Origin: AP-15 sp963787425
GTDB taxonomy: Bacteria; Pseudomonadota; Alphaproteobacteria; ATCC43930; CGMCC-115725
Assembly: GCA_963787425.1 (NCBI GenBank)
Contig: CAWBCV010000007.1
Span: 434,001 to 498,000 of the forward strand
Length of the DNA stretch: 64,000 bases
Direction of reading: 5' to 3'
Notes under the pieces: model-generated
Told to the model about the DNA's origin: nothing
The model's database searches: none
Seen by the model: only the letters and a program-made list of their open reading frames with translations
Shown here: positions 26,953 through 34,993 of the stretch, piece by piece
How positions within the stretch are numbered: position 1 is the first letter of the stretch
Layout of the letters: every line of letters starts with the position of its first letter
Program-made: the position numbers and the translations under genes

Positions 26953-28143
26953 GTGGAATTGGGTGCACATTCGGACCTGTTCGGAGGCCCATTGACCCAC
27001 TCGGATAAGAATGGAATTAGGGTAGTCCCTACCGGCCTCAGCGGGATACTACCGGAGCAGTTCATTCGCGCGTTCCTACAGGATGGCGTGATTTTGGCAG
27101 CGAGCGCGTTTGAGCAGGGGCAGGTGCAGCCAGCAAGTCTTGATTTACGCTTGGGTAGCGTAGCTTACCGCGTCCGCGCCAGTTTTTTACCTGGAAATGA
27201 GGCGCGAGTTCTCGACCGGCTTCACCATATGGATGCATACAAAATCGATTTGTCCAATTCGCAGGTTCTTGAATTTGGGCAAGTCTATGTTATCCCGCTG
27301 CAGGAATTTTTAGCTCTTCCGGGCCAGATACAAGGATTCGCAAATCCGAAAAGCACCACGGGGCGACTCGATATTCTCACGCGCTTGGTCACTGATTATG
27401 GAACCACTTTCGATCAAACGATACGAGGATACAAGGGCCCACTGTATGTGGAAGTGGCGCCAAAGACTTTCAGTATAGTCGTGAGGCCCGGAACGTCATT
27501 GAATCAAATTCGTTTCCAAAGGAGCTCCAACGTAACCTTGTCCCCATCCATCTTACGGGTCCGTTATTTCGGCGACCATTTGGTAGTCCCGCACAATCCC
27601 AATGAACGTCTCGACAATAATTTAGTGCCAGTGTCGATAGACCTCCGGGGTACCCCAGATACCAAGATCATCGGGTATCGCGCGAAAAAACATACGGACA
27701 GAATTGATCTCGAAAAAGTGGCGTATTACGATGCAGAAGATTATTGGGAGCCTATCTTTCGGCGAAAGGACTTTACTCTGATGCTTGACCCCGGCGATTT
27801 CTATATTTTGGCGACGCATGAAGAGGTCCGCGTGCCTCCGGATACCGCCGCCGAGATGGTTCCCTACTACATGCGGTCGGGCGAATATCGCGTGCATTAT
27901 GCAGGCTTCTTTGATCCTGGCTTTGGCTGGGACCGGAGCGCCGGGGGGAGCAAGGCCGTGCTTGAGGTTCGCTCTCATGGGGTGCCGTTCATGCTTGAGC
28001 ATCGGCAAATCGTGGGATGGCTCCGCTACGACAACATGGCTGCTCCGCCGGACCATCTTTACGGTGCGGGAATCGGGTCGAGCTATCACAGGCAGGGATT
28101 AGCTTTAGCCAGACAGTTTAAGCCCTACCCATTACCGGTGTAG
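26953..28143 (+). CDS. dcd: Twin-domain 2'-deoxycytidine 5'-triphosphate deaminase
   Basis: Deaminates dCTP to dUTP. 396 residues, the double-length form known from Alphaproteobacteria. First Dcd/dUTPase-fold half: QPASLDLRLGSVAYRVRASF, NPKSTTGRLDILTRLVTDYG, GYKGPLYVEVAPKTFSI. Second half: FDPGFGW, SKAVLEVRSHGVPFMLEHRQ and IVGWLRYDNM. GTG at 26953 is the best start I can see, with a G-rich run close before it. Codon use and base composition are visibly less GC-rich than coaBC, so it was probably acquired. It lies 200 bases past the broken dut. Confidence 0.85.
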   Translation: MELGAHSDLFGGPLTHSDKNGIRVVPTGLSGILPEQFIRAFLQDGVILAASAFEQGQVQPASLDLRLGSVAYRVRASFLPGNEARVLDRLHHMDAYKIDLSNSQVLEFGQVYVIPLQEFLALPGQIQGFANPKSTTGRLDILTRLVTDYGTTFDQTIRGYKGPLYVEVAPKTFSIVVRPGTSLNQIRFQRSSNVTLSPSILRVRYFGDHLVVPHNPNERLDNNLVPVSIDLRGTPDTKIIGYRAKKHTDRIDLEKVAYYDAEDYWEPIFRRKDFTLMLDPGDFYILATHEEVRVPPDTAAEMVPYYMRSGEYRVHYAGFFDPGFGWDRSAGGSKAVLEVRSHGVPFMLEHRQIVGWLRYDNMAAPPDHLYGAGIGSSYHRQGLALARQFKPYPLPV

Positions 28144-28420
28144 TGGGGGTAGTCCCGTTCTCGACATCGCCGCCGCATCTATCGGTCGTAATTACGCAGG
28201 ACGACTTTAAGCTTGATGGCTCGGCGGTTCTCATAATAAATCCCGATATGCAGCAATTCGATGATAGGAGGATTTGCAATGCGACCTATGATCTTCGGGT
28301 CGGCGATAAATTTAAAGACCATCGGAATGACCCCATCCAGGCCTTAAATGAAGGAGAGCATAGAACTTCTCCTTGAAACCGGGGAGGAAGTAAGGTTTCC
28401 GCGCGGCGGAGGACGGGCTA
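28143..28420 (+). pseudogene. Second Dcd/dUTPase-superfamily gene, truncated and frameshifted
   Basis: Overlaps the end of dcd. It reads LNINPD-like strands and CNATYDLRVGDKFKDHRND, the hallmark 'YDLRVG' of the Dcd/dUTPase superfamily, then breaks near 28355. In the next frame it continues IELLLETGEEVRFPRGG before losing all resemblance. Only the N-terminal half of a short Dcd-like protein is left. Composition matches dcd, so the two probably arrived together. Confidence 0.6.
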
Positions 28421-28749
28421 ATACCCTTCAACGGAAACAGTACAGAGGCGTGCCGCGTTCTAGCCGCTTACAGCGCTGGCGAGATTGGTGAGAGGTACGC
28501 CAAATCTGGCTCACATTCGGTGTCTTTGCTTTAACTGTGGCCTCCGAAATACTCTCTGTTGTTGCTACCCTGCACGAATTCGGCCAATCGGTAACCCCCG
28601 CGGTCGGGCATGGGGCTGAGGCCGCTCAAATCAGGTGGCAAGAGAACGGCTTCGGCTCGACCGGCGTCGAGGCCGCTTGTTTCGATCCGCTTCCGGGGTG
28701 ACAATCCTCCAACAAGACCCGGAACAACGGGGTGGCGGTTCGGGCAAAC
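28421..28749. other. Intergenic stretch, no gene seen
   Basis: About 330 bases between the Dcd-like remnant and the Rrf2 gene. Left part has the mixed composition of the dcd segment; the right part returns to high GC. No recognisable coding or RNA element; presumably contains the rrf2-cysK promoter. Confidence 0.4.
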
Positions 28750-29205
28750 ATGATTCGGTTAACCAAGAAACTGCTTTTTGCCATCGAGGCGGTGCTCGAC
28801 ATTGCCTACAATGGCGGTCACGCACCGGTGCGTTCATCTGAGATTACCGAGCGCCAGGGGATTCCGCGCCGCTATCTGGAACCGGTGCTGCAGGAGCTGG
28901 TCCGGCACAAGATACTTCTCGGGATCCGGGGCCCGAGCGGCGGATACAGGCTCGCCCGCGAGCGGCGGCGCGTCAGCCTGGGAGACATCGTGCGCACATT
29001 GCGGGGGCTGGAAACAGCCGATGACCCGACCGCCGACCCGGCGGGCAACGCGCTCGGCCATCAGATCGTGCGCCCGTTGTGGCTCGAACTCCAGGAGGAG
29101 ATGATGAAGCGGCTCGACGCGCTGACCCTCGATGATCTTTGCGGTCGCGCGCACCGGGCCGGGATCGCCGGCCGAACCACCGAATACACCGATTTCGAGA
29201 TTTGA
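28750..29205 (+). CDS. Rrf2 family transcriptional regulator
   Basis: Winged-helix regulator of 151 residues: MIRLTKKLLFAIEAVLDIAY, recognition region RQGIPRRYLEPVLQELVRHK, wing GIRGPSGGYRLARERRRVSL. Only one cysteine is present (in DLCGRAH), so the three-Cys Fe-S site of IscR/NsrR is absent. That fits the CymR-like branch, which controls cysteine metabolism together with CysK. cysK follows 59 bases downstream, supporting a sulfur role. ATG at 28750 preferred over the GTG 18 bases earlier. Confidence 0.88.
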   Translation: MIRLTKKLLFAIEAVLDIAYNGGHAPVRSSEITERQGIPRRYLEPVLQELVRHKILLGIRGPSGGYRLARERRRVSLGDIVRTLRGLETADDPTADPAGNALGHQIVRPLWLELQEEMMKRLDALTLDDLCGRAHRAGIAGRTTEYTDFEI

Positions 29206-29264
29206 GTAGGCGAGCCTAAACCGTCACAATCTGCCGACATCGAACCAGCAAAGGGCAATGGCTG

Positions 29265-30242
29265 ATGGATACCGCGACCAGTACGAGGGAGCAGAGCGCC
29301 GAATTTCGCGGCCGGGTCTATGACAGCATCGCCGACACGATCGGGGCGACCCCGCTCGTGCGCATCCACCGCCTCGCTCAAAACTCCAGGGCCAAAGCCG
29401 ACATTCTGGCGAAGTGCGAGTTCTTCAATCCGTTCAACTCGGTCAAGGACCGCATCGGGGTTTCGATGATCGCCGCCGCCGAGGCAGCCGGCCGCATCAA
29501 GCCCGGCACCGTGCTGGTCGAGCCGACCTCCGGCAACACCGGGATCGCGCTCGCCTTCGTGTGCGCCGCGAAAGGCTATCGGCTGGTTCTGACGATGCCA
29601 GAGAGCATGTCGGTCGAACGCCGCAAAATGCTGAAATTGCTCGGCGCCGAGCTCGAGCTGACCCCGGCCGCGCAAGGCATGCGCGGCGCCATCGCCAAGG
29701 CCGAGGAAATCGTCGGATCACTGCCGGACGCGTTCATTCCGCAGCAGTTTCAGAACCCTGCGAACCCGGAGATCCATCGCCGTACGACGGCCGAGGAAAT
29801 CTGGCGCGACACCGATGGCGCGGTCGACGTGGTGGTCAGCGGGGTCGGCACGGGTGGCACCCTTACCGGCGTCGGCTCCGTTCTCAAGCCGCGCAAGCCC
29901 GGTCTAAAGATGATCGCCGTCGAGCCCGAGGATAGCGCGGTGCTGTCGGGCGGACCCCCGGGCTCCCATAGAATCCAGGGGATCGGCGCCGGCTTTATTC
30001 CAGACATTCTCGACACGAGCCTGATCGACGAGATCGTCAGGATCGGCAACGACACCGCCGTCAATTGTGCCCGGGAGGCCGCCCGGCTCGAAGGTCTCGC
30101 GGTCGGGATCTCGTCCGGGGCGGCGCTCGCCGCCGCTCTCGAAGTCGGCGCGCGGCCTGAGATGGCGGGTAAGACGATCGTCGTGGTGTTGCCCGATTTT
30201 GCCGAGCGTTACCTGTCGACGGTTCTCTTCGACGATATCTGA
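29265..30242 (+). CDS. cysK: Cysteine synthase A (O-acetylserine sulfhydrylase)
   Basis: Makes L-cysteine from O-acetylserine and sulfide. 325 residues, PLP fold type II. The PLP lysine is in FNPFNSVKDRIG (about residue 61), the substrate loop is EPTSGNTGIALAF, the phosphate loop is VSGVGTGGTLTGVG, and the C-terminal GISSGAALAAAL is present. Preceded by the Rrf2 regulator and followed within 9 bases by moeB, so the three are likely one operon. Confidence 0.95.
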   Translation: MDTATSTREQSAEFRGRVYDSIADTIGATPLVRIHRLAQNSRAKADILAKCEFFNPFNSVKDRIGVSMIAAAEAAGRIKPGTVLVEPTSGNTGIALAFVCAAKGYRLVLTMPESMSVERRKMLKLLGAELELTPAAQGMRGAIAKAEEIVGSLPDAFIPQQFQNPANPEIHRRTTAEEIWRDTDGAVDVVVSGVGTGGTLTGVGSVLKPRKPGLKMIAVEPEDSAVLSGGPPGSHRIQGIGAGFIPDILDTSLIDEIVRIGNDTAVNCAREAARLEGLAVGISSGAALAAALEVGARPEMAGKTIVVVLPDFAERYLSTVLFDDI

Positions 30243-30250
30243 GGCACCCG

Positions 30251-31006
30251 ATGGAGCTTACCGAGGAGCAGTTTCAGCGCTATGCCCGGCACCTGATCCT
30301 CGATGAGGTCGGTGAGGAGGGACAGGTCAGATTGCTGTCCTCGCGCGTCCTCGTCATCGGCGCCGGCGGCCTCGGCTCGCCGCTGCTCCTCTATCTCACC
30401 GCAGCCGGGGTCGGAACGCTCGGCATCACCGATGCCGACCGGGTCGATCTGACCAATCTGCAACGCCAGATCGTGCACGCGACGGACCGTGTCGGCGTGC
30501 TCAAAGTCGACAGCGCCCGGCACATGCTCGCCGCGGTCAACCCCGGCGTGCGGGTCGAGACCCACCCGTTGCGGCTCGGGCCGGACAATGCCGAGGCACT
30601 GATCCGCGACTACGATCTCGTTGCCGACGGCAGCGACAATTTCGAGACGCGCTATCTGCTGACCGATCTTTGCTGCCGGCTTCAAAAACCGCTGGTGGCG
30701 GCGGCGCTGTCCCCGTTCGAGGGCCAGCTCTCGACCTTCAAGCCTTACCTCGGCCCTGGCCACCCCTGCTACCGCTGCCTGTTCCGCGACCCGCCGCCGC
30801 CCGACCTGGTGCCGCGCTGCGAGACCGCCGGCATCCTCGGCGCAGTCGCCGGCGTGCTCGGCACATTGCAGGCCGTCGAGGTGCTGAAGGAGCTACTGCA
30901 GCTCGGCGAGAGCCTCGACGGCACGCTTCTCCTTTATGACGCGCTGCGCGCCCGCTTCCATTCGATCCGCATCAACAAGGACCCGGACTGCCCGACCTGT
31001 TCCTGA
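30251..31006 (+). CDS. moeB: MoeB/ThiF/HesA-type adenylyltransferase
   Basis: E1-like enzyme that adenylates the C-terminal glycine of a ubiquitin-fold sulfur carrier (MoaD or ThiS type). 251 residues with the ATP site VLVIGAGGLGSPLLLYL, the arginine-finger segment TNLQRQIVHATDRVG, the conserved Cys in RCETAGILGAVAG, and two CxxC zinc pairs (CYRCLF and CPTC at the very end). Linked to cysK, so the carrier pathway is tied to sulfur metabolism, either molybdopterin or thiamine or cysteine. Confidence 0.9.
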   Translation: MELTEEQFQRYARHLILDEVGEEGQVRLLSSRVLVIGAGGLGSPLLLYLTAAGVGTLGITDADRVDLTNLQRQIVHATDRVGVLKVDSARHMLAAVNPGVRVETHPLRLGPDNAEALIRDYDLVADGSDNFETRYLLTDLCCRLQKPLVAAALSPFEGQLSTFKPYLGPGHPCYRCLFRDPPPPDLVPRCETAGILGAVAGVLGTLQAVEVLKELLQLGESLDGTLLLYDALRARFHSIRINKDPDCPTCS

Positions 31007-31156
31007 TAGGCTGCCATGGAGCGCGAGAGTAGGCGCATTGCCCGGGAGTGTATCGGGAGACCGACGCGGAGATCCGCCGTCTTGCCGCACGGCAAGACGA
31101 AGGATGGGTCCGGGTCGTGATCTGGACGGTGCTGGAGCGGGTCTGGTTGGTGGCAG

Positions 31157-31420
31157 TCAGCCCGCGCAACGTGTGATCGACATGGTGCACTGCTTGATCA
31201 GCATCTCATATACCGTGTGAACCGGCCGGAGCTTGCTGCATACCTCGGTCTTGATCGCGACAAAGCGCATCAATGGGCGGCTGATTGGCGATCTCGCGCG
31301 CCCAGTAGTCTGCCGTCGCACACGCCTCCATCCCGACCAGACAGGCGGCAGCTTAGCGAAGAACGACAGAACCTGTCTTCGCCGCACCGCGCGACGCAGC
31401 GTCACCACTCCCGATGCAAG
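31157..31420 (-). pseudogene. Remnant of an IS110-family transposase
   Basis: Minus-strand frames together give RRQVLSFFAKLPP, VGMEACATA, YWAREI and YEMLIKQCTMSITR, matching the N-terminal RuvC-like part of IS110 transposases (FFAKLPPCLVGMEACATAHHWARE..., LLIRQRTMLVNALR). Several frameshifts and a deletion join distant parts. No ends could be found. Decayed insertion sequence. Confidence 0.65.
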
Positions 31421-31888
31421 TCAGTAACATTATTCTACAATTTTCGTGGTGTGTTTCAAGCGCTCTATTGCCCCGGGGCGCCGGAGCGGCGGATCCGGTA
31501 CGGGGAGTACGGGGAGCCGTGAATGGGCCGTTGTGCTCTTGCTTCGTTCAGCGTCGGCTGCTGGCCGAAGGGCTAGCCGACGGGGCGTGATATCCTCCAT
31601 CCGCTCAGGACAGAGGGAACCCACCCGATCGCGGCGGTGGCGTATGTTGCCGGCGCTATCGCGCGACCAGAGAAGCAGCGCGAGCCACGCCAGGGTGATG
31701 CTGTCCTCGGTCGCATGAAGTAGCGGTTCTGGAAGGATCGTTGAAGTCGGCTCCAGCGGGCCGCTCCGAGGCACATGCTGGGCTAATTCAAACCGGCGCC
31801 CGGGTTGCGGAACCGGCCGAACGTCGATTGCGGCTGCTGGGAGCAGGCGCAGGTGTTACAAAGTTCCTTTCCATCGTCGACGCCCGTA
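31421..31888. other. Intergenic stretch left of the IS66 element
   Basis: About 470 bases with no recognised gene. If the IS66 element is removed, an open frame runs across the insertion site (LSIVDARS joined to RNCAPPNFDPRC on the right), so the element may have interrupted something, but the resulting peptide is not recognisable. Confidence 0.35.
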
Positions 31889-31896
31889 GTAGAAAT
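31889..31896. repeat. Target-site duplication, left copy (IS66)
   Basis: GTAGAAAT, identical to the 8 bases at 34724-34731 on the other side of the element. Eight bases is the duplication length made by IS66-family elements. Confidence 0.88.
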
Positions 31897-31996
31897 GTAA
31901 CCCTGCGGTGATGGCCGCCTTGCCTAACTGAAGCGGGTTTGGCTGGTAAGCACTGGTGCAAGAGATGGTGTTTGCACTGGTGTTAGGGACGGTGCG

Positions 31997-32338
31997 ATGG
32001 CGAGGGTTGAGGTCATAACAGGCCCAGAACGGCGGCGGCGTTGGAGCGCTGGGCAAAAACGAGCGATTGTTGCGGAGAGCCTGGCGCCGGGCGCGGTAGT
32101 CACGGACATCGCTCGTCGGGCAGAGATTGGCCCTGGCCAGATTTATCGCTGGCGGCGAGCGCTTAGGGTCGGCCATGGTTTCGCTCAGGTTCTGATCGCG
32201 CCGGCCGGAGATGACGCCGGGTGTCCTGCGGCACCGGCGATCGAGATCGAGTTTGCGGGGAAGGCCCGCATCCGCATCCCGGCTTCGATCCCGGCCGGGT
32301 TGGCGGCGGCTGTGGTCAAAGCGCTGTCGGGGCGATGA
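31997..32338 (+). CDS. tnpA: IS66 accessory protein TnpA
   Basis: 113 residues. N-terminal HTH: RRRRWSAGQKRAIVAESLAP, GAVVTDIARRAEIGPGQIYR, WRRAL, the IS3/IS66 Orf1-type DNA-binding domain. Its stop overlaps the tnpB start (ATGA at 32335), so the two are translationally coupled. Needed for transposition in IS66 elements, exact role unsettled. Confidence 0.9.
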   Translation: MARVEVITGPERRRRWSAGQKRAIVAESLAPGAVVTDIARRAEIGPGQIYRWRRALRVGHGFAQVLIAPAGDDAGCPAAPAIEIEFAGKARIRIPASIPAGLAAAVVKALSGR

Positions 32339-32682
32339 TCCCGGTCCCTTCGGGGGTGCGCGTCTGGCTGGCAGTCGGCCACACCGACATGCGGCGTGGG
32401 ATGAACAGCCTGGCGCTGCAAGTCCAAGAAGTATTGAAGCGCGATCCGCATGCCGGCGATTTGTACGTCTTCCGCGGCAGAAGAGGTCATTTATTAAAAA
32501 TTCTGTGGCATGACGGCATTGGCATGTCGCTCTACGCCAAGCGGCTGGAGCGTGGCCGGTTCCTGTGGCCGTCGCCGGCCGACGGCATCGCCGCGATCAG
32601 TGCGGCGCAATTGGCCTACATGCTCGACGGGATCGATTGGCGGAACCCAGTGCGCACTTGGCGCCCGGAGGCGGCCGGCTGA
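32335..32682 (+). CDS. tnpB: IS66 accessory protein TnpB
   Basis: 115 residues, the IS66 Orf2 family: VWLAVGHTDMRRGMNSLALQ, GDLYVFRGRRGHLLKILWHD, GIGMSLYAKRLERGRFLWP. All the family's diagnostic blocks are present. Coupled to tnpA by a 4-base overlap; a longer in-frame extension upstream lies within tnpA. Confidence 0.92.
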   Translation: MIPVPSGVRVWLAVGHTDMRRGMNSLALQVQEVLKRDPHAGDLYVFRGRRGHLLKILWHDGIGMSLYAKRLERGRFLWPSPADGIAAISAAQLAYMLDGIDWRNPVRTWRPEAAG

Positions 32683-32777
32683 CAGCCTACCCCTTGACCT
32701 GATCAGGGGCTGCGACCGATTGACTCACCCTGTGGTTGAGTAACGCTCGGTGGCGGCGATGTGGGATAATCGGGCCC

Positions 32778-34448
32778 GTGACGACGACGCCCGAGGACCT
32801 CCGCAACGACATCGCCGCGCTGCAGGCGGCGCTGGTCGAGGAGCGCGCAAAGCGCATCGAGGAAGCGGCCAGGGCGGCCCGGGTCGAGGCGGAACTGGCG
32901 GTGGCCAAGGCCAAGGCCTCCGACGATCAAGCCGTGATCGCCCATCAGCAATTGCAGATCGCGAAGCTGACGCGCCAGCTCTATGGCCAGCGCTCGGAAC
33001 GCACGGTGCGGCTGCTCGATCAGATGGAGCTGGCGCTCGAGGAGCTCGAGAGTTCGGCCACCGAGGACGAGATCGCCGCCGAGCGGGCGGTGGCCCAAAC
33101 CACCAATGTGGTGGCCTTCACCCGCAAGCGTCCTGCGCGCCAGCCTTTCCCCGAGCATTTGCCGCGTGAGCGGGTGGTCGAGCCGGTCCCGACCGTTTGC
33201 CTTTGCTGTGGCAGCCCGCGGCTGCGCAAGTTGGGCGAGGACATCACCGAGACGCTGGAGGTGATCCCGCGGCAGTGGAAGGTGATCCAGCACGTCCGCG
33301 AGAAGTTCACCTGCCGCGACTGCGAGAAGATCAGCCAGGCTCCGGCGCCGTTCCATGTGATTGCCAGGGGTTGGGCCGGCCCCAGCCTGCTGGCGATGAT
33401 CCTGTTCGAGAAGTACGGGCAGCATCAGCCGCTCAACCGCCAGTCCGAACGCTACGCCAGGGAGGGCGTAACCCTCACCCTGTCGACCCTGGCCGATCAG
33501 GTGGGTGGCTGCTGCGCAGCGCTGGCGCCGCTCCTCAGGCGGGTTGAGCGACACGTTTTCGCGGCCGAGCGATTGCACAGCGACGACACGACTGTGCCGG
33601 TCCTGGCCAAGGGCAAGACCGATACCGGGCGATGTTGGGTTTATGTGCGCGACGATCGTCCGTTCGGCGGGCAGGATCCGCCGGCGGCGATGTTCTACTA
33701 CTCGCGCGATCGGGCCGGCGAGCATGCTCAGGCGCATCTGGCCGACTATGCCGGGATCTTCCAGGCCGACGCCTTTGGCGGATACAACAGGCTGTACGAG
33801 GCCGACCGCAAGCCGGGCCAGATCGTCGAGGCGGCGTGCTGGGTCCATGCCCGGCGACCCTTCTTCCAGATGGCCGATCTCGCTGCCACCGCCCGCCGCA
33901 GGGCGCAAGGCAAAACACTGGCGGTGATCTCGCCGCTGGCGCTGGAGGCGGTCCGGCGCATTGATGCGCTGTTCGAGATCGAACGCTCGATCAACGGCCA
34001 GAGCGCTGAGCGGCGTCGGGCTGTCCGGCAGGAATTGAGCGCCCCTCGGGTCGCCGATCTGGAAAGCTGGCTGCGCCAGCAGCGGGCAAAGCTGTCGCGC
34101 GGCAACGATCTCGCCAAGGCAATGGACTACATTCTCAAACGTTGGTCGGCGTTCACGCGGTTCCTCGATGACGGACGGATCTGCCTTTCAAACAACGCCG
34201 CCGAGCGAGCGATACGCGGAATTGCCCTCGGCAGAAAGTCATGGTTATTCGCCGGTTCCGACCGCGGCGGCCAGCGCGCCGCAGTGATGTACAGTCTGAT
34301 TGGCACTGCCAAATTGAACGATGTCGATCCGCAAGCCTGGCTGGCCGACGTCCTGGCCCGGATCGCCGAGCATCCGGCCCACCGGATCGACGAACTCCTG
34401 CCGTGGAATTGGCGGCCGCGTTCAACGCCGCGAAGTCAGGCGGCGTGA
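32778..34448 (+). CDS. tnpC: IS66 transposase TnpC (DDE)
   Basis: About 556 residues from the GTG at 32778 (VTTTPEDLRNDIAALQAALV). Order: an N-terminal coiled coil, then LYGQRSERTVRLL, a zinc-finger pair (CLCCGSPRLRKLG and FTCRDCE), and the DDE catalytic core with Asp in AERLHSDDTTVPVL, Asp in FQADAFGGYN and Glu in NNAAERAIRGIALGRKSW. Full length, no lesions. Confidence 0.93.
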   Translation: MTTTPEDLRNDIAALQAALVEERAKRIEEAARAARVEAELAVAKAKASDDQAVIAHQQLQIAKLTRQLYGQRSERTVRLLDQMELALEELESSATEDEIAAERAVAQTTNVVAFTRKRPARQPFPEHLPRERVVEPVPTVCLCCGSPRLRKLGEDITETLEVIPRQWKVIQHVREKFTCRDCEKISQAPAPFHVIARGWAGPSLLAMILFEKYGQHQPLNRQSERYAREGVTLTLSTLADQVGGCCAALAPLLRRVERHVFAAERLHSDDTTVPVLAKGKTDTGRCWVYVRDDRPFGGQDPPAAMFYYSRDRAGEHAQAHLADYAGIFQADAFGGYNRLYEADRKPGQIVEAACWVHARRPFFQMADLAATARRRAQGKTLAVISPLALEAVRRIDALFEIERSINGQSAERRRAVRQELSAPRVADLESWLRQQRAKLSRGNDLAKAMDYILKRWSAFTRFLDDGRICLSNNAAERAIRGIALGRKSWLFAGSDRGGQRAAVMYSLIGTAKLNDVDPQAWLADVLARIAEHPAHRIDELLPWNWRPRSTPRSQAA

Positions 34449-34693
34449 TCGTGGCGGCCATCGCAGCCGTCTTCACCATCGGCTACGTCGCCAACATGCT
34501 CGGCGAGGACGAAGACTGGCTGTACGAGCTGTCGATCGACATGTTCCCGGAAGACGGTTGCCTTCGCGTCTACGGCATCGGCGAGGACGGCGTGACCGCC
34601 TTCACCAGGGACGGCATCGAGTGCCTGCAGCAGATCATCGCCAACGAACGAGCTGCCCGCCGCGCACCGCCGCAGATCCAACCGACCGAATAG
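34445..34693 (+). CDS. Small IS66-carried ORF, 82 residues
   Basis: GTG at 34445 overlaps the tnpC stop, so it is coupled to the transposase, and it ends inside the element before the right inverted repeat. It begins VIVAAIAAVFTIGYVANMLG and continues EDEDWLYELSIDMFPEDGCL and RVYGIGEDGVTAFTRDGIEC: an N-terminal hydrophobic helix followed by an acidic domain. I recall similar passenger proteins in other alphaproteobacterial IS66 elements; function unknown. Confidence 0.7.
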   Translation: MIVAAIAAVFTIGYVANMLGEDEDWLYELSIDMFPEDGCLRVYGIGEDGVTAFTRDGIECLQQIIANERAARRAPPQIQPTE

Positions 34694-34723
34694 CCCGGCC
34701 TGCGGTGCTCGCCGAATGGAAAC

Positions 34724-34731
34724 GTAGAAAT
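34724..34731. repeat. Target-site duplication, right copy (IS66)
   Basis: GTAGAAAT, exact repeat of 31889-31896, immediately after the right end of the element. Confidence 0.88.
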
Positions 34732-34993
34732 TGCGCTCCTCCAAATTTCGATCCGCGCTGTCAGCCTCGCAGGCCGGCGATCGGTAGCTTTGTTGCTCTC
34801 AAGAAAAAGATTGCTGCCGGATTGCTCGTTGCCGCCGCGGTAATTTTCTTGGCCTTAATCGTCGGCGGAGTATTTAGATAAGTTTCATTTCCGCGCTCGG
34901 TGAGGCATGGCGAAAAATCCTGTCACCTGAGCGCGATAGGCGTACGGCGAAAACCAGGCGAGAGCGTTTCGACCAGACGCGACATGCCGTTGA

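Larger units (their letters stand above)
31897..34723 (+). mobile_element. IS66-family insertion sequence, complete (2827 bp)
   Basis: Contains the three canonical IS66 genes tnpA, tnpB and tnpC in overlapping order plus a fourth small ORF. The ends are imperfect inverted repeats: GTAACCCTGCGGTGATGGCC on the left and GTTTCCATTCGGCGAGCACC on the right (minus strand), 12 of 20 identical. Both ends are bounded by the 8-bp direct repeat GTAGAAAT. All reading frames are intact, so it looks recently inserted and possibly still active. Confidence 0.92.

Noticed and set aside
26953..28143. dCTP deaminase as an antiphage defence gene
   Set aside because: The twin-domain form is the ordinary alphaproteobacterial Dcd; there is no defence partner beside it. 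Kept as an enzyme, with the idea noted in findings.
31078..31099. Perfect hairpin CGTCTTGCCG/CGGCAAGACG as a terminator for moeB
   Set aside because: It lies within a protein-like frame fragment (EIRRLAARQDEGW), has no U-tract and is 70 bases past the stop, so a terminator call is weak.
32703..33908. A 401-codon minus-strand frame
   Set aside because: Antisense shadow of the IS66 transposase tnpC.
34732..34881. Hydrophobic tail (AAGLLVAAAVIFLALIVGG) as a small membrane protein
   Set aside because: No start codon or ribosome site in frame after the IS66 end; it may be the tail of something the element interrupted, but cannot be supported as a gene.
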